A stretch of DNA of 64,000 bases from Mariniphaga anaerophila (GCF_900129025.1 NZ_FQUM01000004.1:372001-436000); one strand, 5' to 3'; shown: positions 7,358 through 17,084, counted from the first letter of the stretch. Translations and numbers: made by a program. Notes: generated by a model from the letters alone, not told the origin.

Positions 7358-10300
7358 ATGATAAATCCAAAAATAAAAAAAGCAATTATCCTCGGTTCGG
7401 GGGCATTAAAAATAGGCGAAGCCGGGGAGTTCGACTATTCCGGTTCGCAGGCCTTAAAAGCGCTGAAAGAAGAAGGAGTGGAAACGGTCCTTATAAATCC
7501 GAACATCGCAACCATTCAGACTTCGGAGGAAATTGCAGATAAAATTTATTTCCTTCCGGTTACCCCTTATTTTGTTGAAGAAGTTATAAAGAAGGAAAAT
7601 CCACAGGGAATTTTGCTGGCGTTTGGCGGGCAAACCGCACTAAACTGCGGCGTGGCGCTCTACAAATCCGGCGTACTCGAAAAATACAACGTAGAAGTTG
7701 TTGGAACTCCGGTACAATCGATAATCGACACCGAAGACCGCGACATCTTCCGCAAAATGCTGGATGAGATTGATGTAAAAACGCCTCAAAGTATTGCTGC
7801 GTCTAACATGGACGAAGCAAGGGCAGCTGCAAAAGAAGTAGGTTTCCCAATTATTGTCAGGGCTGCATATACCCTGGGCGGACTGGGAAGTGGTTTTTGC
7901 GAAAATGAGCAGGAACTGGAAGCACTGGCCGCAAAAGCTTTTTCCTATTCGCCACAAATTCTTGTGGAAGAATCAATAAAAGGATGGAAAGAAGTTGAAT
8001 ACGAAGTAGTGCGCGACCGTTTCGACAATTGCATCACGGTTTGTAACATGGAGAACTTTGACCCGCTGGGAATTCACACGGGCGAAAGTATTGTGGTAGC
8101 ACCGTCGCAAACGCTTACAAACGCAGAGTACCATAAACTGCGCGAGATATCCATAAAGATTATACGCCGGGTTGGCGTTGTGGGAGAATGCAACGTGCAG
8201 TTTGCCCTCGACCCTAACTCAGAAGACTACCGGGTTATTGAGGTAAATGCAAGGCTGTCGCGCTCGTCGGCACTGGCATCGAAAGCTACGGGTTACCCGC
8301 TGGCTTTTGTAGCTGCAAAACTTGGGCTTGGCTACGGGCTTCACCAACTTAAAAACTCGGTTACCAAAGTAACCACAGCGGCATTTGAGCCGGCGCTCGA
8401 CTATTGCGTGGTTAAAATTCCACGCTGGGACCTCAACAAATTCATCGGGGTTTCGAAAAACATCGGCAGCTCCATGAAAAGTGTTGGTGAAATTATGGCC
8501 ATCGGGCGCACTTTTGAAGAAGCCATTCAGAAGGGAATCCGGATGGTTGGCCTGGGAATGCACGGTTTTGTGGGGAACAAGGAAGAAATCAACATCGAAG
8601 AAATTGAATCGGAACTTACCAATCCTACTGACCGGAGGATCTTTGCCATTGCCGAAGCATTTAACAAAGGCTACTCCATTGACGACATCCACGACAAAAC
8701 AAAAATTGACCGGTGGTTTCTGTACCGATTGAAGAACATTCATAATATTAAACTTGAATTACTGAAAGTTAACAACCTGGAAAATCTTCCGGCAGGCTTA
8801 CTTAAAATGACAAAACAGGCAGGATTTTCAGATTTTCAGGTTGCCAGAATGCTTTTCAACAGCTCCAACCAGAACATTCAGGAAGATTTACTGAAAGTGC
8901 GGGCGTTCAGAAAAGAACACGGAATTGTGCCTGCGGTAAAACAGATAGACACACTGGCAGGAGAATATCCGGCGCTTACCAACTACCTTTATTTAACGTA
9001 CAACGGCAGCGAGCACGACATTGAGTATTTAAATGACCACAAGTCGGTAATTGTACTCGGCTCGGGAGCCTACCGAATAGGCAGCTCAGTGGAATTCGAC
9101 TGGTGTAGCGTAAATGCCATTGAGGCGATAAAAAAAGAGAATTACCGGTCGGTAATGATCAACTACAACCCGGAAACCGTAAGTACCGACTACGATACCT
9201 GCGACCGGCTTTACTTCGACGAATTGTCGTTTGAACGTGTAATGGACATCATCGATATAGAAAATCCACACGGTGTAATTATTTCGATGGGCGGCCAAAT
9301 TCCAAACAATCTGGCCATGAAATTATACGGCCAGAAAGTTCCGGTTTTGGGAACTTCGCCGGTAAATATTGACAATGCAGAAGACCGCGAAAAATTTTCG
9401 TCGCTGCTTGACGAACTAAAAATCGACCAACCAAGGTGGGCACGACTTTCTACTTTCGACGAGATTTACAAATTTATTGACGAAGTGGGATACCCGGTGT
9501 TAATCCGCCCGTCGTACGTACTTTCCGGAGCCGCCATGAATGTGGTTTCCAACTCCAACCAGCTGGAATACTTTCTGGAAATGGCTGCCAATGTTTCAAA
9601 GGAACATCCGGTGGTGGTTACCGAATTTATTGAAGAAGCCAAAGAAATTGAGCTGGATGCAGTGGCACGCAACGGCGAACTGGTTGCTTATGCCATTTCG
9701 GAACACGTTGAATTTGCCGGAGTACACTCGGGGGATGCAACCATTGTTTTCCCACCTCAAAAGCTCTACATCGAAACCATCAGGCGGGTGAAAAAAATTG
9801 CCCGACAAATGGCCAAAGGCCTTGAAATAACCGGCCCGTTTAATATGCAGTTTCTGGCAAAAGACAATGACATTAAAGTTATTGAATGCAACCTGAGGGC
9901 ATCGCGAAGTTTCCCGTTTGTTTCGAAAGTAATGAAGCTGAACCTCATCGAAATCGCAACAAAAGTAATGTTAGGCATACCGGTGGAAAAACCGGACAAA
10001 TCGTTATTCGAACTGGATTACGTGGGAGTAAAAGCTCCGCAGTTTTCGTTTGCCCGCCTGCTAAAAGCCGACCCGGTGCTTGGTGTTGACATGGCTTCTA
10101 CAGGAGAAGTGGGCTGCATAGGCGAAAACTATTACGAAGCTATTTTAAAGGCGATGCTTTCGGTAGGATACCGCATCCCTGTAAAAAATGTGCTTATTTC
10201 GTCAGGTCCGTCGCGCTCAAAAGTAGAATTACTGAAAAGCGCAAAAATGCTTGTGGACAAAGGGTACAATCTTTTTGCAACAGAAGGAACATCACGCTTT

Positions 10301-10585
10301 TTCTCAGAAAATGGAATAACCAACACTCTGCTCCACTGGCCGGATGAAGAAGACAGGCATCCGAACACCATCGAATTTATCAGAGAAAAGAAAATTGATT
10401 TGGTGGTTAATATTCCTAAAAATTACACAAAACGGGAATTGAAAAACGGCTATCAGATTCGAAGAAACGCCATCGACTTTAACGTTCCGTTGATTACCAA
10501 TTCGCGAGTAGCCAGTGCCTTTATTTACGGCATTTGCAAATACAACTTAGACGACATCAGCATTAAAAGCTGGGATCAATATTAA
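7358..10585 (+). CDS. carB: Carbamoyl-phosphate synthase large subunit
   Basis: A 1075-residue enzyme with the duplicated architecture of CarB: two ATP-grasp halves (roughly 1-400 and 555-935), an oligomerisation segment between them, and a C-terminal MGS-like allosteric domain (about 935-1075). The start of each half is recognisable by the repeated VLGSGAxxIG-type motif (IILGSGALKIGEAGEFD near residue 10 and VIVLGSGAYRIGSSVEFD near 565). Length is typical and there is no frame break. It is the last gene of the carAB transcript and is followed by a strong terminator. Confidence 0.97.
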   Translation: MINPKIKKAIILGSGALKIGEAGEFDYSGSQALKALKEEGVETVLINPNIATIQTSEEIADKIYFLPVTPYFVEEVIKKENPQGILLAFGGQTALNCGVALYKSGVLEKYNVEVVGTPVQSIIDTEDRDIFRKMLDEIDVKTPQSIAASNMDEARAAAKEVGFPIIVRAAYTLGGLGSGFCENEQELEALAAKAFSYSPQILVEESIKGWKEVEYEVVRDRFDNCITVCNMENFDPLGIHTGESIVVAPSQTLTNAEYHKLREISIKIIRRVGVVGECNVQFALDPNSEDYRVIEVNARLSRSSALASKATGYPLAFVAAKLGLGYGLHQLKNSVTKVTTAAFEPALDYCVVKIPRWDLNKFIGVSKNIGSSMKSVGEIMAIGRTFEEAIQKGIRMVGLGMHGFVGNKEEINIEEIESELTNPTDRRIFAIAEAFNKGYSIDDIHDKTKIDRWFLYRLKNIHNIKLELLKVNNLENLPAGLLKMTKQAGFSDFQVARMLFNSSNQNIQEDLLKVRAFRKEHGIVPAVKQIDTLAGEYPALTNYLYLTYNGSEHDIEYLNDHKSVIVLGSGAYRIGSSVEFDWCSVNAIEAIKKENYRSVMINYNPETVSTDYDTCDRLYFDELSFERVMDIIDIENPHGVIISMGGQIPNNLAMKLYGQKVPVLGTSPVNIDNAEDREKFSSLLDELKIDQPRWARLSTFDEIYKFIDEVGYPVLIRPSYVLSGAAMNVVSNSNQLEYFLEMAANVSKEHPVVVTEFIEEAKEIELDAVARNGELVAYAISEHVEFAGVHSGDATIVFPPQKLYIETIRRVKKIARQMAKGLEITGPFNMQFLAKDNDIKVIECNLRASRSFPFVSKVMKLNLIEIATKVMLGIPVEKPDKSLFELDYVGVKAPQFSFARLLKADPVLGVDMASTGEVGCIGENYYEAILKAMLSVGYRIPVKNVLISSGPSRSKVELLKSAKMLVDKGYNLFATEGTSRFFSENGITNTLLHWPDEEDRHPNTIEFIREKKIDLVVNIPKNYTKRELKNGYQIRRNAIDFNVPLITNSRVASAFIYGICKYNLDDISIKSWDQY

Positions 10586-10590
10586 AAAAG

Positions 10591-10631
10591 AAAACGGGCA
10601 GAAAGGCTTTTCAGTCTCTGCCCGTTTTTTT
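10591..10631 (+). terminator. Intrinsic terminator after carB, probably bidirectional
   Basis: The stem ACGGGCAGA / TCTGCCCGT closes a 14-base loop and is followed by a run of T. The A-run on its 5' side makes it usable from the opposite strand as well, where it lies 44 bases beyond the stop of the converging efflux operon. Confidence 0.85.
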
Positions 10632-10674
10632 ATTCTTCAACAATCCGGGTTGCTTTCTTGCAATCCTTTTTTAT

Positions 10675-11871
10675 TTATTTCAATCGTGCTTTCCGAACTC
10701 TTAAAAAGAAGTAGGCTGTGGTAAGTACCGCGTAAATACCGGCCTGCAGGTAGAGCGTAAAAAGCTCTGTTTTAACCTCAGCCAGCCCTACTCCCATTGT
10801 TCGCAACCGCAAATAAGCAGGAACAACTGTGGTGCTCGGCATTATTTTCGACAAGGTAACCAACCAGTCGGGAATAGCTGAAACCGGCCACGACATCCCG
10901 GTTAAAAACAATGCTATAGGCGACAGAAACACCATAAAAACGATGGCTGATTCGCGGTGTTTAAACAACGTTGACAGGCCAATTCCCAGAAAAATAACTG
11001 CCAGTAAAAACGGGAACAGCAGCATCAAAACATCCATCATATTTGCTTTGTCGGGGTAGCTGAACCAATGATGTACCAACACAACCCCATACCCGATGTT
11101 AAGCAGAGAAATAATAACATAGGCTCCGGTCTTCCCGAACAAATAAGGAATTATTTCCCTTCGCCGATTTTGCTTCGGCAGTAAAAAAGGAGATGCTTTT
11201 GACTCAGAAAAAGAGCCGCCCAGCAGCCCAATACCAATAAGTAACGTTTGTTGAATAATAACCAAAATAAGTCCGGGCATAATAAAACTGCCATATGCCC
11301 CGGCCGGATTGTACAACACATGGGTTTGCACATCGATCGGATTGCTGTAAATTTTTGCCTGCTCAAACGATTTTCCTTCGGCCATATACCGCAAAACCGA
11401 AACACCTCCGCTAAAATATGCGTTGACTGTTGCCAATACCGTAAACTGATTTTTGTATTTCAAAAAATAACTGGCATCAGCATAAAGTGCTACATTGGTT
11501 TGCTTCCCGGAAAGTACGTCTTTCTGAAATCCTTTTGGAATAAGCACCACCCCTGAAATTTCATCAGACATAAAAAGATTTTCAGCCTGACTTAAATCAG
11601 CAGGCTGGTAAGTCACCTGCAACTCGGCAGAGGCATCAATCATTCCGGTGTATTTTCGGCTGGCTTCAGTATGATCCAAATCAACAACCCCGACAGACAG
11701 TTCGGTCATTGTTTCGTTGAAATAACCAATAGAATAAATAATTGGGTAAATAAGCATGGCTCCAATGAGAATAAGCATGGCTCCACCGTCAGAAAAAATG
11801 GCCTTCAGCTCCTTCTTAATATGAGCAGCCATCAGTTCCCAACCATTCATTTTGTTATATTTTTCATTCAT
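10675..11871 (-). CDS. ABC-2 type permease (last gene of efflux operon)
   Basis: A 398-residue inner-membrane protein of the ABC-2 permease family. It has one N-terminal membrane segment (AMLILIGAMLIYPIIYSIGY), a large periplasmic region of about 120 residues with VGVVDLDHTEASR, and five or so C-terminal membrane segments ending near a basic tail. This is the YbhR/YhhJ-like layout for export of drugs or lipophilic compounds. It follows the other permease after 62 bases, and they would form a heterodimer. No ATP-binding subunit is encoded beside them. The substrate is unknown. Confidence 0.85.
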   Translation of the reverse strand: MNEKYNKMNGWELMAAHIKKELKAIFSDGGAMLILIGAMLIYPIIYSIGYFNETMTELSVGVVDLDHTEASRKYTGMIDASAELQVTYQPADLSQAENLFMSDEISGVVLIPKGFQKDVLSGKQTNVALYADASYFLKYKNQFTVLATVNAYFSGGVSVLRYMAEGKSFEQAKIYSNPIDVQTHVLYNPAGAYGSFIMPGLILVIIQQTLLIGIGLLGGSFSESKASPFLLPKQNRRREIIPYLFGKTGAYVIISLLNIGYGVVLVHHWFSYPDKANMMDVLMLLFPFLLAVIFLGIGLSTLFKHRESAIVFMVFLSPIALFLTGMSWPVSAIPDWLVTLSKIMPSTTVVPAYLRLRTMGVGLAEVKTELFTLYLQAGIYAVLTTAYFFLRVRKARLK

Positions 11872-11933
11872 TCTGTTTCATTTTTTTCTGCTCAAAACTT
11901 CTGTATCCTGTATTATTCACACAGCCTTTTAGG

Positions 11934-13115
11934 CTATTTCTTGCCCCAGTACTTCGGATTTTCCAAATACCGTTTGTATACTTTCAGAAAAGCCAAAGCG
12001 ACCAACTGAAATATCAGAATATAACAGATGTACGGCAATGCATCTTTCACCGGGGCTCCGCGCAGCGACTGAGAAATCATAATTTTTTCCCACCAGGTAA
12101 ACGGAAACAAGGCAGCAAACCATTGTGCAATTTTCGGCATTGCTTCCAGCGGCAGAGTCAGCCCCGAGAAGGTGATTCCCATCATGGAATAAGCACTGGC
12201 AAGAGAAAGAGCCAGTCTCAGGTTGATTGTTACTCCAACAAATATAAGCCCCATAAGCTGGTATGTAATAATGGTAATAAACTGCCCCACAAAAATAACC
12301 CAGTAACTACCGTTCAGAGGCATTCCTTCCATTTTGTATAACAGAAAGTTTATTAACATGGCAAAGCCGGAAAAAATAATGGTGTAGGAAAACATTTTTC
12401 CTGCTACTGCCAGCCGCACACTGTTGTTACTTGTTTCGAGCAAACTATGCCCGGTTCCTCTTTTCAATTCATTTCCCAACGTATAAATTGAACTCAACAG
12501 CACAAACAGGTACAGCATTACATAAAGCATGGCCGAGTTTAAAAAGTAACTGTAATTGGTGTAGGGATTAAACAATACATGCTTTTGAATATTGATTGGC
12601 AATACGCGGGTCATGGCTTCCTGTTTGTTCTTTCCGGTGAGCATTAGCTTTTTTAGCTGAATTCCGCCGGAAACAGTTCTCAGAGTTGTAAGCACTGACC
12701 GCTGAATCAGTCCTGACACAAGCACATTAGTTCCATTTACATACACAGGCAGTTCGGCTTTAGTTCCTTTGAAAACCGATTTTTCCAGATTTTCAGGAAT
12801 AAAAACCACGGCATCAACCTGCCCTTTTTCGAGCATCTCTTTTGCCAGAAACAGATCAGGAACTTTAAAAACGACTTCTACATCGGGAGATGAGTTCAGG
12901 GCATTTATAATTTTCACACTCAGGGAAGAGTGATCCTGATCAACCACAGCGAGAGGAAGTTCTTTTACTGCTCCCTGACGAAAAATGAAAAACAACAAAA
13001 GGATGCCGATTAACGGGCCTCCGAACAGAAGGAACCGATAAGCAGGATTATGTTTTATCCGTTCTGCTTCCCGGTCGATAACGGAAAGCAAAGGATGTTT
13101 CCTCTCTTCCTTCAT
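11934..13115 (-). CDS. ABC-2 type permease (first of pair)
   Basis: 393 residues, same layout as its downstream partner: a membrane segment near the N-terminus (residues 26-46), a periplasmic domain with LAVVDQDHSSLSVKII, then a cluster of membrane helices to the C-terminus. The shared V-V-D-x-D-H signature in both permeases points to an old duplication. It begins two bases after the HlyD stop, so it is translated as part of the same operon and presumably docks onto that adaptor. Confidence 0.85.
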   Translation of the reverse strand: MKEERKHPLLSVIDREAERIKHNPAYRFLLFGGPLIGILLLFFIFRQGAVKELPLAVVDQDHSSLSVKIINALNSSPDVEVVFKVPDLFLAKEMLEKGQVDAVVFIPENLEKSVFKGTKAELPVYVNGTNVLVSGLIQRSVLTTLRTVSGGIQLKKLMLTGKNKQEAMTRVLPINIQKHVLFNPYTNYSYFLNSAMLYVMLYLFVLLSSIYTLGNELKRGTGHSLLETSNNSVRLAVAGKMFSYTIIFSGFAMLINFLLYKMEGMPLNGSYWVIFVGQFITIITYQLMGLIFVGVTINLRLALSLASAYSMMGITFSGLTLPLEAMPKIAQWFAALFPFTWWEKIMISQSLRGAPVKDALPYICYILIFQLVALAFLKVYKRYLENPKYWGKK

Positions 13116-13117
13116 CG

Positions 13118-14101
13118 CTATTCTTCATTTAAAATTACCACAGCTGTCATTCCCGGACGTAATCCTTCTATTTTTTCAACAGGGCGTGCTTCAACTTCAA
13201 AAGATTTTAAATCAAACTCTCCCGAGGTTTTAGTTGCATTCCACCTTGCAAAATCTCCGGTAGCACTAATGTAGCTTACTTTAAAACTGAATTCTTTATT
13301 CTGAAGACCGGGTATTTTAGCCTGAAATGTACTGCCCATTGCAAACCGATCCATTAAATCTTCGCGAATAAACAGAGTAACCCAAATGTCATTCAAATCG
13401 GTAACAGTAACCACAGGGAAACCGGTAGGCACCAATTCTCCTGCTTCCACGTTTACACCCGATACTTCTCCATTTGCTATGGCGTTGATGGTCGTTTCTT
13501 CCAAATAAGCCTGCACCTGTTCAATGGCAGCATCGGCACGTTTAACCAGAGCAGCGGCAGCAGCTTTGTCTTCATCTCTTGCACCTTTTTCTGCTTTTTG
13601 CCAGATTGCTTTTGCGGCATTTGCAGACTCGCGCGCTGCTTTCATTTTTGTTTCTACTTCGTCGCGCTGCTGTTCAGGAACAACACCTTCTTTGTACAGG
13701 TTTTCAATCCGCGCAAAAGTTTTTTCTGCAAAAATTGCGGCAGCTTCGGCTTTTACATACACACTGTATGCGGCAGCAATATCTTCGGGCTGAGCTCCGT
13801 TTTGTGCTTTGCGGCTCTGCGCCTGAGCTGCAGAGCGAGCAGCATGTGCTTCTGCCAGTTTCGCATCAATTTCTGGGCTGCTGATAGAAAAAACAAAATC
13901 ACCTTTTGTTACCTGCTGTCCTTTTTTAACGGCAATTTCCTGTATTCTTCCCGGTACTTTAGAAGCTACGCTGTACTGTTTCGCTTCTACCTCTCCCTGT
14001 ATTACGAGCGGCTCTTTCTTTAATACTGTAACAAATGTGTAGCCAATAAAAGCAAGAATGGCAACAATTACAAGTATTGTGGTTAATGTTTTTTTACTCA
14101 T
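13118..14101 (-). CDS. HlyD-family periplasmic adaptor (membrane fusion protein)
   Basis: 327 residues. An N-terminal membrane anchor (residues 5-24) is followed by the first half of the biotinyl-lipoyl-like domain (VASKVPGRIQEIAVKKGQ), a long alanine- and glutamate-rich coiled-coil hairpin (about 70-200), the second lipoyl half (GEVSGVNVEAGELV) and a beta-barrel domain. This is the usual adaptor joining an inner-membrane transporter to TolC. It closely resembles the YbhG/YhiI type found with ABC-2 permeases. It sits between the tolC-like gene (33-base gap) and the permeases. Confidence 0.9.
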   Translation of the reverse strand: MSKKTLTTILVIVAILAFIGYTFVTVLKKEPLVIQGEVEAKQYSVASKVPGRIQEIAVKKGQQVTKGDFVFSISSPEIDAKLAEAHAARSAAQAQSRKAQNGAQPEDIAAAYSVYVKAEAAAIFAEKTFARIENLYKEGVVPEQQRDEVETKMKAARESANAAKAIWQKAEKGARDEDKAAAAALVKRADAAIEQVQAYLEETTINAIANGEVSGVNVEAGELVPTGFPVVTVTDLNDIWVTLFIREDLMDRFAMGSTFQAKIPGLQNKEFSFKVSYISATGDFARWNATKTSGEFDLKSFEVEARPVEKIEGLRPGMTAVVILNEE

Positions 14102-14134
14102 CGTTTTATGTTTTAAAGTTTTCTGTATAAATGT

Positions 14135-15667
14135 TTAATTTTCCTCGGGTAATGTTTCTACTATTGTATTTTCTCCGGCGCACAACTGTATGTACTGTTC
14201 CGGAACGCCAGCGGTTTGAACAAACCGGGCCAAAGCGACATCGTAATCGTACAACACTTTTAGTTGCAATGCTTTTACCTGGCTTATTTTAGTGTACGCC
14301 TCAACTACTGACGAAGAAGTTGCCAGCCCCTCTTTAAAAGCTTTTTCTGTGCTGGAATAATATTCCTGCGCCAGTTCCATGGTACTTTCCAGCTCCTTTT
14401 TTTGTTCCATTTGCATCTGCAATTCATTATACAGCTTTGTTAAATAAGCTTCAATGTCGGCATGTGCTTTTTGTTCGGCAAAGGCAACCTGGCTTTTCAT
14501 GGTTTCTCCGGCTTTTATGGTATTTCTGCGCGTCATACCGTTAAACAGCGTCCATTTCAGTCCGGCTCCCACTACCCAGTCGGGCGCATACGGCGAAAGA
14601 TTTTTTTCAGCCAGATTATAAGTTCCCATCATGGCAATGGTTGGCAAATAACTTCCTTTGTCCACTTTGCTTTTAATGTTCACCAGTTCTTTCTTTCCCT
14701 CAATTTGTTTGAGAAGCGGGTTTTCTGCCTTGGCACTGGCAACCCACCAGGAAACTTCCGGCAAACTTTTATTGATAAACAATTTTGATGCAGGTAAAAC
14801 AAACTGAGATGAGTCCAACAACAGAGTAGCGGTTAAACCTGAGCGCACAATTTCAATATTACGCTGAGCCTGGTTCAACTCACGTTTGGCTTCGTTTAAA
14901 GAAACGGATGCATGAAGCAGTTCCACCCGGGCAATCATCCCGTTATCGTAAAGTTTCTGAGCATCGGCATAATGTTTTTCCATTGTACTTGCCATTTGTT
15001 TTCTCACTTCGGCTACCTGAATCGCCAGAGCCAACCCATAATAGCGTGACGCAAGTTCTGTTAGCATAGCACCTTCGGTTGCCCTCATCTCTTCCTTGCT
15101 CAACCCCAGTTCAACCTCAGCTGCCTGGTTGGCACCATTTATTTTTCCACCGGCGAGCAAAGGCCACATAAAATCAGCCGTTACTGTCGCAAAGTTTTTT
15201 TCCTGAATTACCTGATCCCACTCGGCAGCAGCTACCTGCTCCCCCGCGTCCAACATCTTTTGCCGAACAATAGCGGTACTCATCTCATCGGGTAAAACAG
15301 GCATTACTCCATTTGTTGCAGGGTCAGGATTGGGAACACCGGAAAATACTCCGTAGGTTCCAAGCGTGTTGTATAAAGGCGTTACCGCATCGGCAACCGG
15401 AGACAAATCGAGATGCAGCATATCTGACATTGCAACTGCTTTTGCGCTTACGGCAACCTGCGGCAGGTACAATCCTTTTTTTGATTTAACTTCAAACTCC
15501 TTTTGTTTGATTTGCTGCTTTGCCCTCTGCAATGCCGGATTCTGTTTTGCCATGATTTGCATGGCTTCCTCAAAAGTCATCAGCTCTGATGGCTGTTGTC
15601 CGAATACTGTAACAAAAGCTGCCAGCACCAACGCTAAAGTTCCTAATAATTGTTTTTTTGTTTTCAT
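14135..15667 (-). CDS. TolC-family outer-membrane efflux channel
   Basis: 510 residues with a cleavable signal peptide (residues 1-24, ending VTVFGQ) and two repeats of the outer-membrane efflux protein domain, rich in long amphipathic helices that form the periplasmic tunnel. The segment EEAMQIMAKQNPALQRAK at the mature N-terminus is the usual first helix of the family. It would complete a tripartite export complex with the HlyD adaptor and the two permeases. It lies eight bases after the TetR gene. Confidence 0.9.
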   Translation of the reverse strand: MKTKKQLLGTLALVLAAFVTVFGQQPSELMTFEEAMQIMAKQNPALQRAKQQIKQKEFEVKSKKGLYLPQVAVSAKAVAMSDMLHLDLSPVADAVTPLYNTLGTYGVFSGVPNPDPATNGVMPVLPDEMSTAIVRQKMLDAGEQVAAAEWDQVIQEKNFATVTADFMWPLLAGGKINGANQAAEVELGLSKEEMRATEGAMLTELASRYYGLALAIQVAEVRKQMASTMEKHYADAQKLYDNGMIARVELLHASVSLNEAKRELNQAQRNIEIVRSGLTATLLLDSSQFVLPASKLFINKSLPEVSWWVASAKAENPLLKQIEGKKELVNIKSKVDKGSYLPTIAMMGTYNLAEKNLSPYAPDWVVGAGLKWTLFNGMTRRNTIKAGETMKSQVAFAEQKAHADIEAYLTKLYNELQMQMEQKKELESTMELAQEYYSSTEKAFKEGLATSSSVVEAYTKISQVKALQLKVLYDYDVALARFVQTAGVPEQYIQLCAGENTIVETLPEEN

Positions 15668-15675
15668 TTAAGCGG

Positions 15676-16269
15676 CTATTTTAACATTTTGTTTATCAAA
15701 TATAATAAGTGATCTTCATCTTTTTTTATAAATCTTGAAATCTTTGGTGCATTTTTATACCGTTGATTAATAAATTGTATCGTATTCATAAACAGAATCA
15801 GAAAAAGATCATCTTCAGTTATTTCGCGATCCAACTCTGCCGAAGCATACCCCATTTCTTTCAGTTTTCTGATAATACTATATGTGTTTTCTTTGATGTC
15901 TTTATCAATTACAAAACTGTAGTCATTAGTCAAAACATATAAGAACTTAACTTTTATTGGTTCCGAATTTGCCATTCCAAAAAAGAATCGGATCATCGTT
16001 TCGATAATTTCACTAAAAGAATGCCCCTCTGCCAGCAACTCGGTAAAACGGGTTACCAATTCCTGAAAGACTTCCTGCAAGAGAGAATCCACCATTTCAT
16101 ATTTGCCTTTGTAATGCATATAGAAATAGCCGGATGCTACGCGTGCATCTTTCGCAATAAGAGTTGCTGAAGCTCCGCCGAAACCACGTTCCACAACCAG
16201 CTTCATGGTCGATTGCTTCAATCGCTCTATTTTTTTCTGATCTGTAATTCGTGCCATATATTTCGACAT
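15676..16269 (-). CDS. TetR-family regulator of the efflux operon
   Basis: First gene of the tolC-hlyD-permease operon. The N-terminal helix-turn-helix domain runs from ITDQKKIERL to about residue 55, with the recognition helix region ATLIAKDARVASGYFYMHY; the rest is the variable ligand-binding domain. Three in-frame starts are possible (ATG at 16287, 16269 and 16257). I prefer 16269 or 16257 because a 14-bp palindrome that looks like the operator covers 16287. The protein is about 194-198 residues, typical of TetR. Autorepression with induction by the exported compound is the usual logic, inferred here. Confidence 0.88.
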   Translation of the reverse strand: MSKYMARITDQKKIERLKQSTMKLVVERGFGGASATLIAKDARVASGYFYMHYKGKYEMVDSLLQEVFQELVTRFTELLAEGHSFSEIIETMIRFFFGMANSEPIKVKFLYVLTNDYSFVIDKDIKENTYSIIRKLKEMGYASAELDREITEDDLFLILFMNTIQFINQRYKNAPKISRFIKKDEDHLLYLINKMLK

Positions 16270-16274
16270 TAATA

Positions 16275-16288
16275 AATGAACGTTCATT
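16275..16288. promoter_or_regulatory. Perfect palindrome, likely TetR operator
   Basis: AATGAACGTTCATT is a perfect 14-bp inverted repeat between the predicted promoter and the efflux operon's TetR gene. Palindromes of this TGAAnnnnTTCA kind are common TetR-family operators. Binding here would block the start of transcription. Confidence 0.6.
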
Positions 16289-16301
16289 CATTTTAATGCT
16301 G

Positions 16302-16309
16302 CAAATGTA
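16302..16309 (-). promoter_or_regulatory. Predicted promoter (-7) of the efflux operon
   Basis: TACATTTG on the minus strand matches TAnnTTTG, 33-45 bases ahead of the likely starts and just upstream of the palindrome. No convincing -33 element is seen. Confidence 0.5.
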
Positions 16310-16478
16310 AAAACATTTTTATTACATGAATTACCGGAACTTTTCAATTTAAAACTAAATTAACTTACAATGTAAACAACAAAAACTACAGTTAACATTG
16401 AGATAAGATAAAGCTATAATGGAATTTACAAACAAACATTTTTCTGGAATAGCTGATACAACACATAGAAAAAACTTG

Positions 16479-16486
16479 TACTTTTG
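16479..16486 (+). promoter_or_regulatory. Predicted promoter (-7) of the second TetR gene
   Basis: TACTTTTG matches TAnnTTTG and lies 22 bases before the ATG at 16509. It argues against the longer in-frame start at 16419, which would lie upstream of the promoter. Confidence 0.5.
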
Positions 16487-16508
16487 TATAAAAATAGTCG
16501 AAAAGTCT

Positions 16509-17084
16509 ATGGTTAAGCAGAATATTAAAGAAAGCATTATTCAGTCGGCACAAACAACCTTCCAGAAACATGGTTTCAAAAAAACCACAATGGATGAAAT
16601 TGCATATGCCGCCCGAAAAGGGAAAAGTACACTCTATTATTATTTTGAAAGTAAGGAAGAAGTATTTCAGGCAGTGGTTGAAAAGGAAGTGATGCACCTG
16701 CGCGATAAAATACAGAAAGCGATAAGCAAAACAGATTCCGCCCGTGAAAAACTGCAGGTCTACATTTTTACCCGCATGGACGGATTTCAAGACTTTGGAA
16801 ATTTTTACGATGCTTTAAAGGACGACTACCTTGCCGACTTGGTATTTATTGAAAAGATGAGGCAACAGTACGATAAAAACGAAATTGAAACGATAACAAG
16901 CATTATTAAAGAGGGAGTTCTAAATAAAGAATTTAAAAACATGAATGCAGCCCTGACGGCAAAAACAATTGTGATTGCGATGAAAGGGCTGGAGTTTCCG
17001 GTTTTGCAGGAAAAAAGCAAAAACGTTTTCAAAAAGGAAATTACGGATTTGCTCAACATTCTTTTTTACGGAATTTGCTCCTGA
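16509..17084 (+). CDS. TetR-family transcriptional regulator
   Basis: 191 residues from ATG 16509. The N-terminal DNA-binding domain contains HGFKKTTMDEIAYAARKG and the recognition helix end KSTLYYYFESKEEVF, a textbook TetR pattern. The C-terminal ligand domain is not assignable. It is divergent from the efflux operon, with about 240 bp between the two start codons, and is followed after 79 bases by a beta-barrel gene. It may control that gene, the efflux operon, or both. No palindrome as clean as that at 16275 is seen directly in front of it. Confidence 0.88.
   Translation: MVKQNIKESIIQSAQTTFQKHGFKKTTMDEIAYAARKGKSTLYYYFESKEEVFQAVVEKEVMHLRDKIQKAISKTDSAREKLQVYIFTRMDGFQDFGNFYDALKDDYLADLVFIEKMRQQYDKNEIETITSIIKEGVLNKEFKNMNAALTAKTIVIAMKGLEFPVLQEKSKNVFKKEITDLLNILFYGICS

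Noticed and set aside
16419-16508. N-terminal extension of the second TetR protein to 16419
   Set aside because: The predicted -7 element at 16479-16486 lies inside this extension and the TetR fold begins after 16509.
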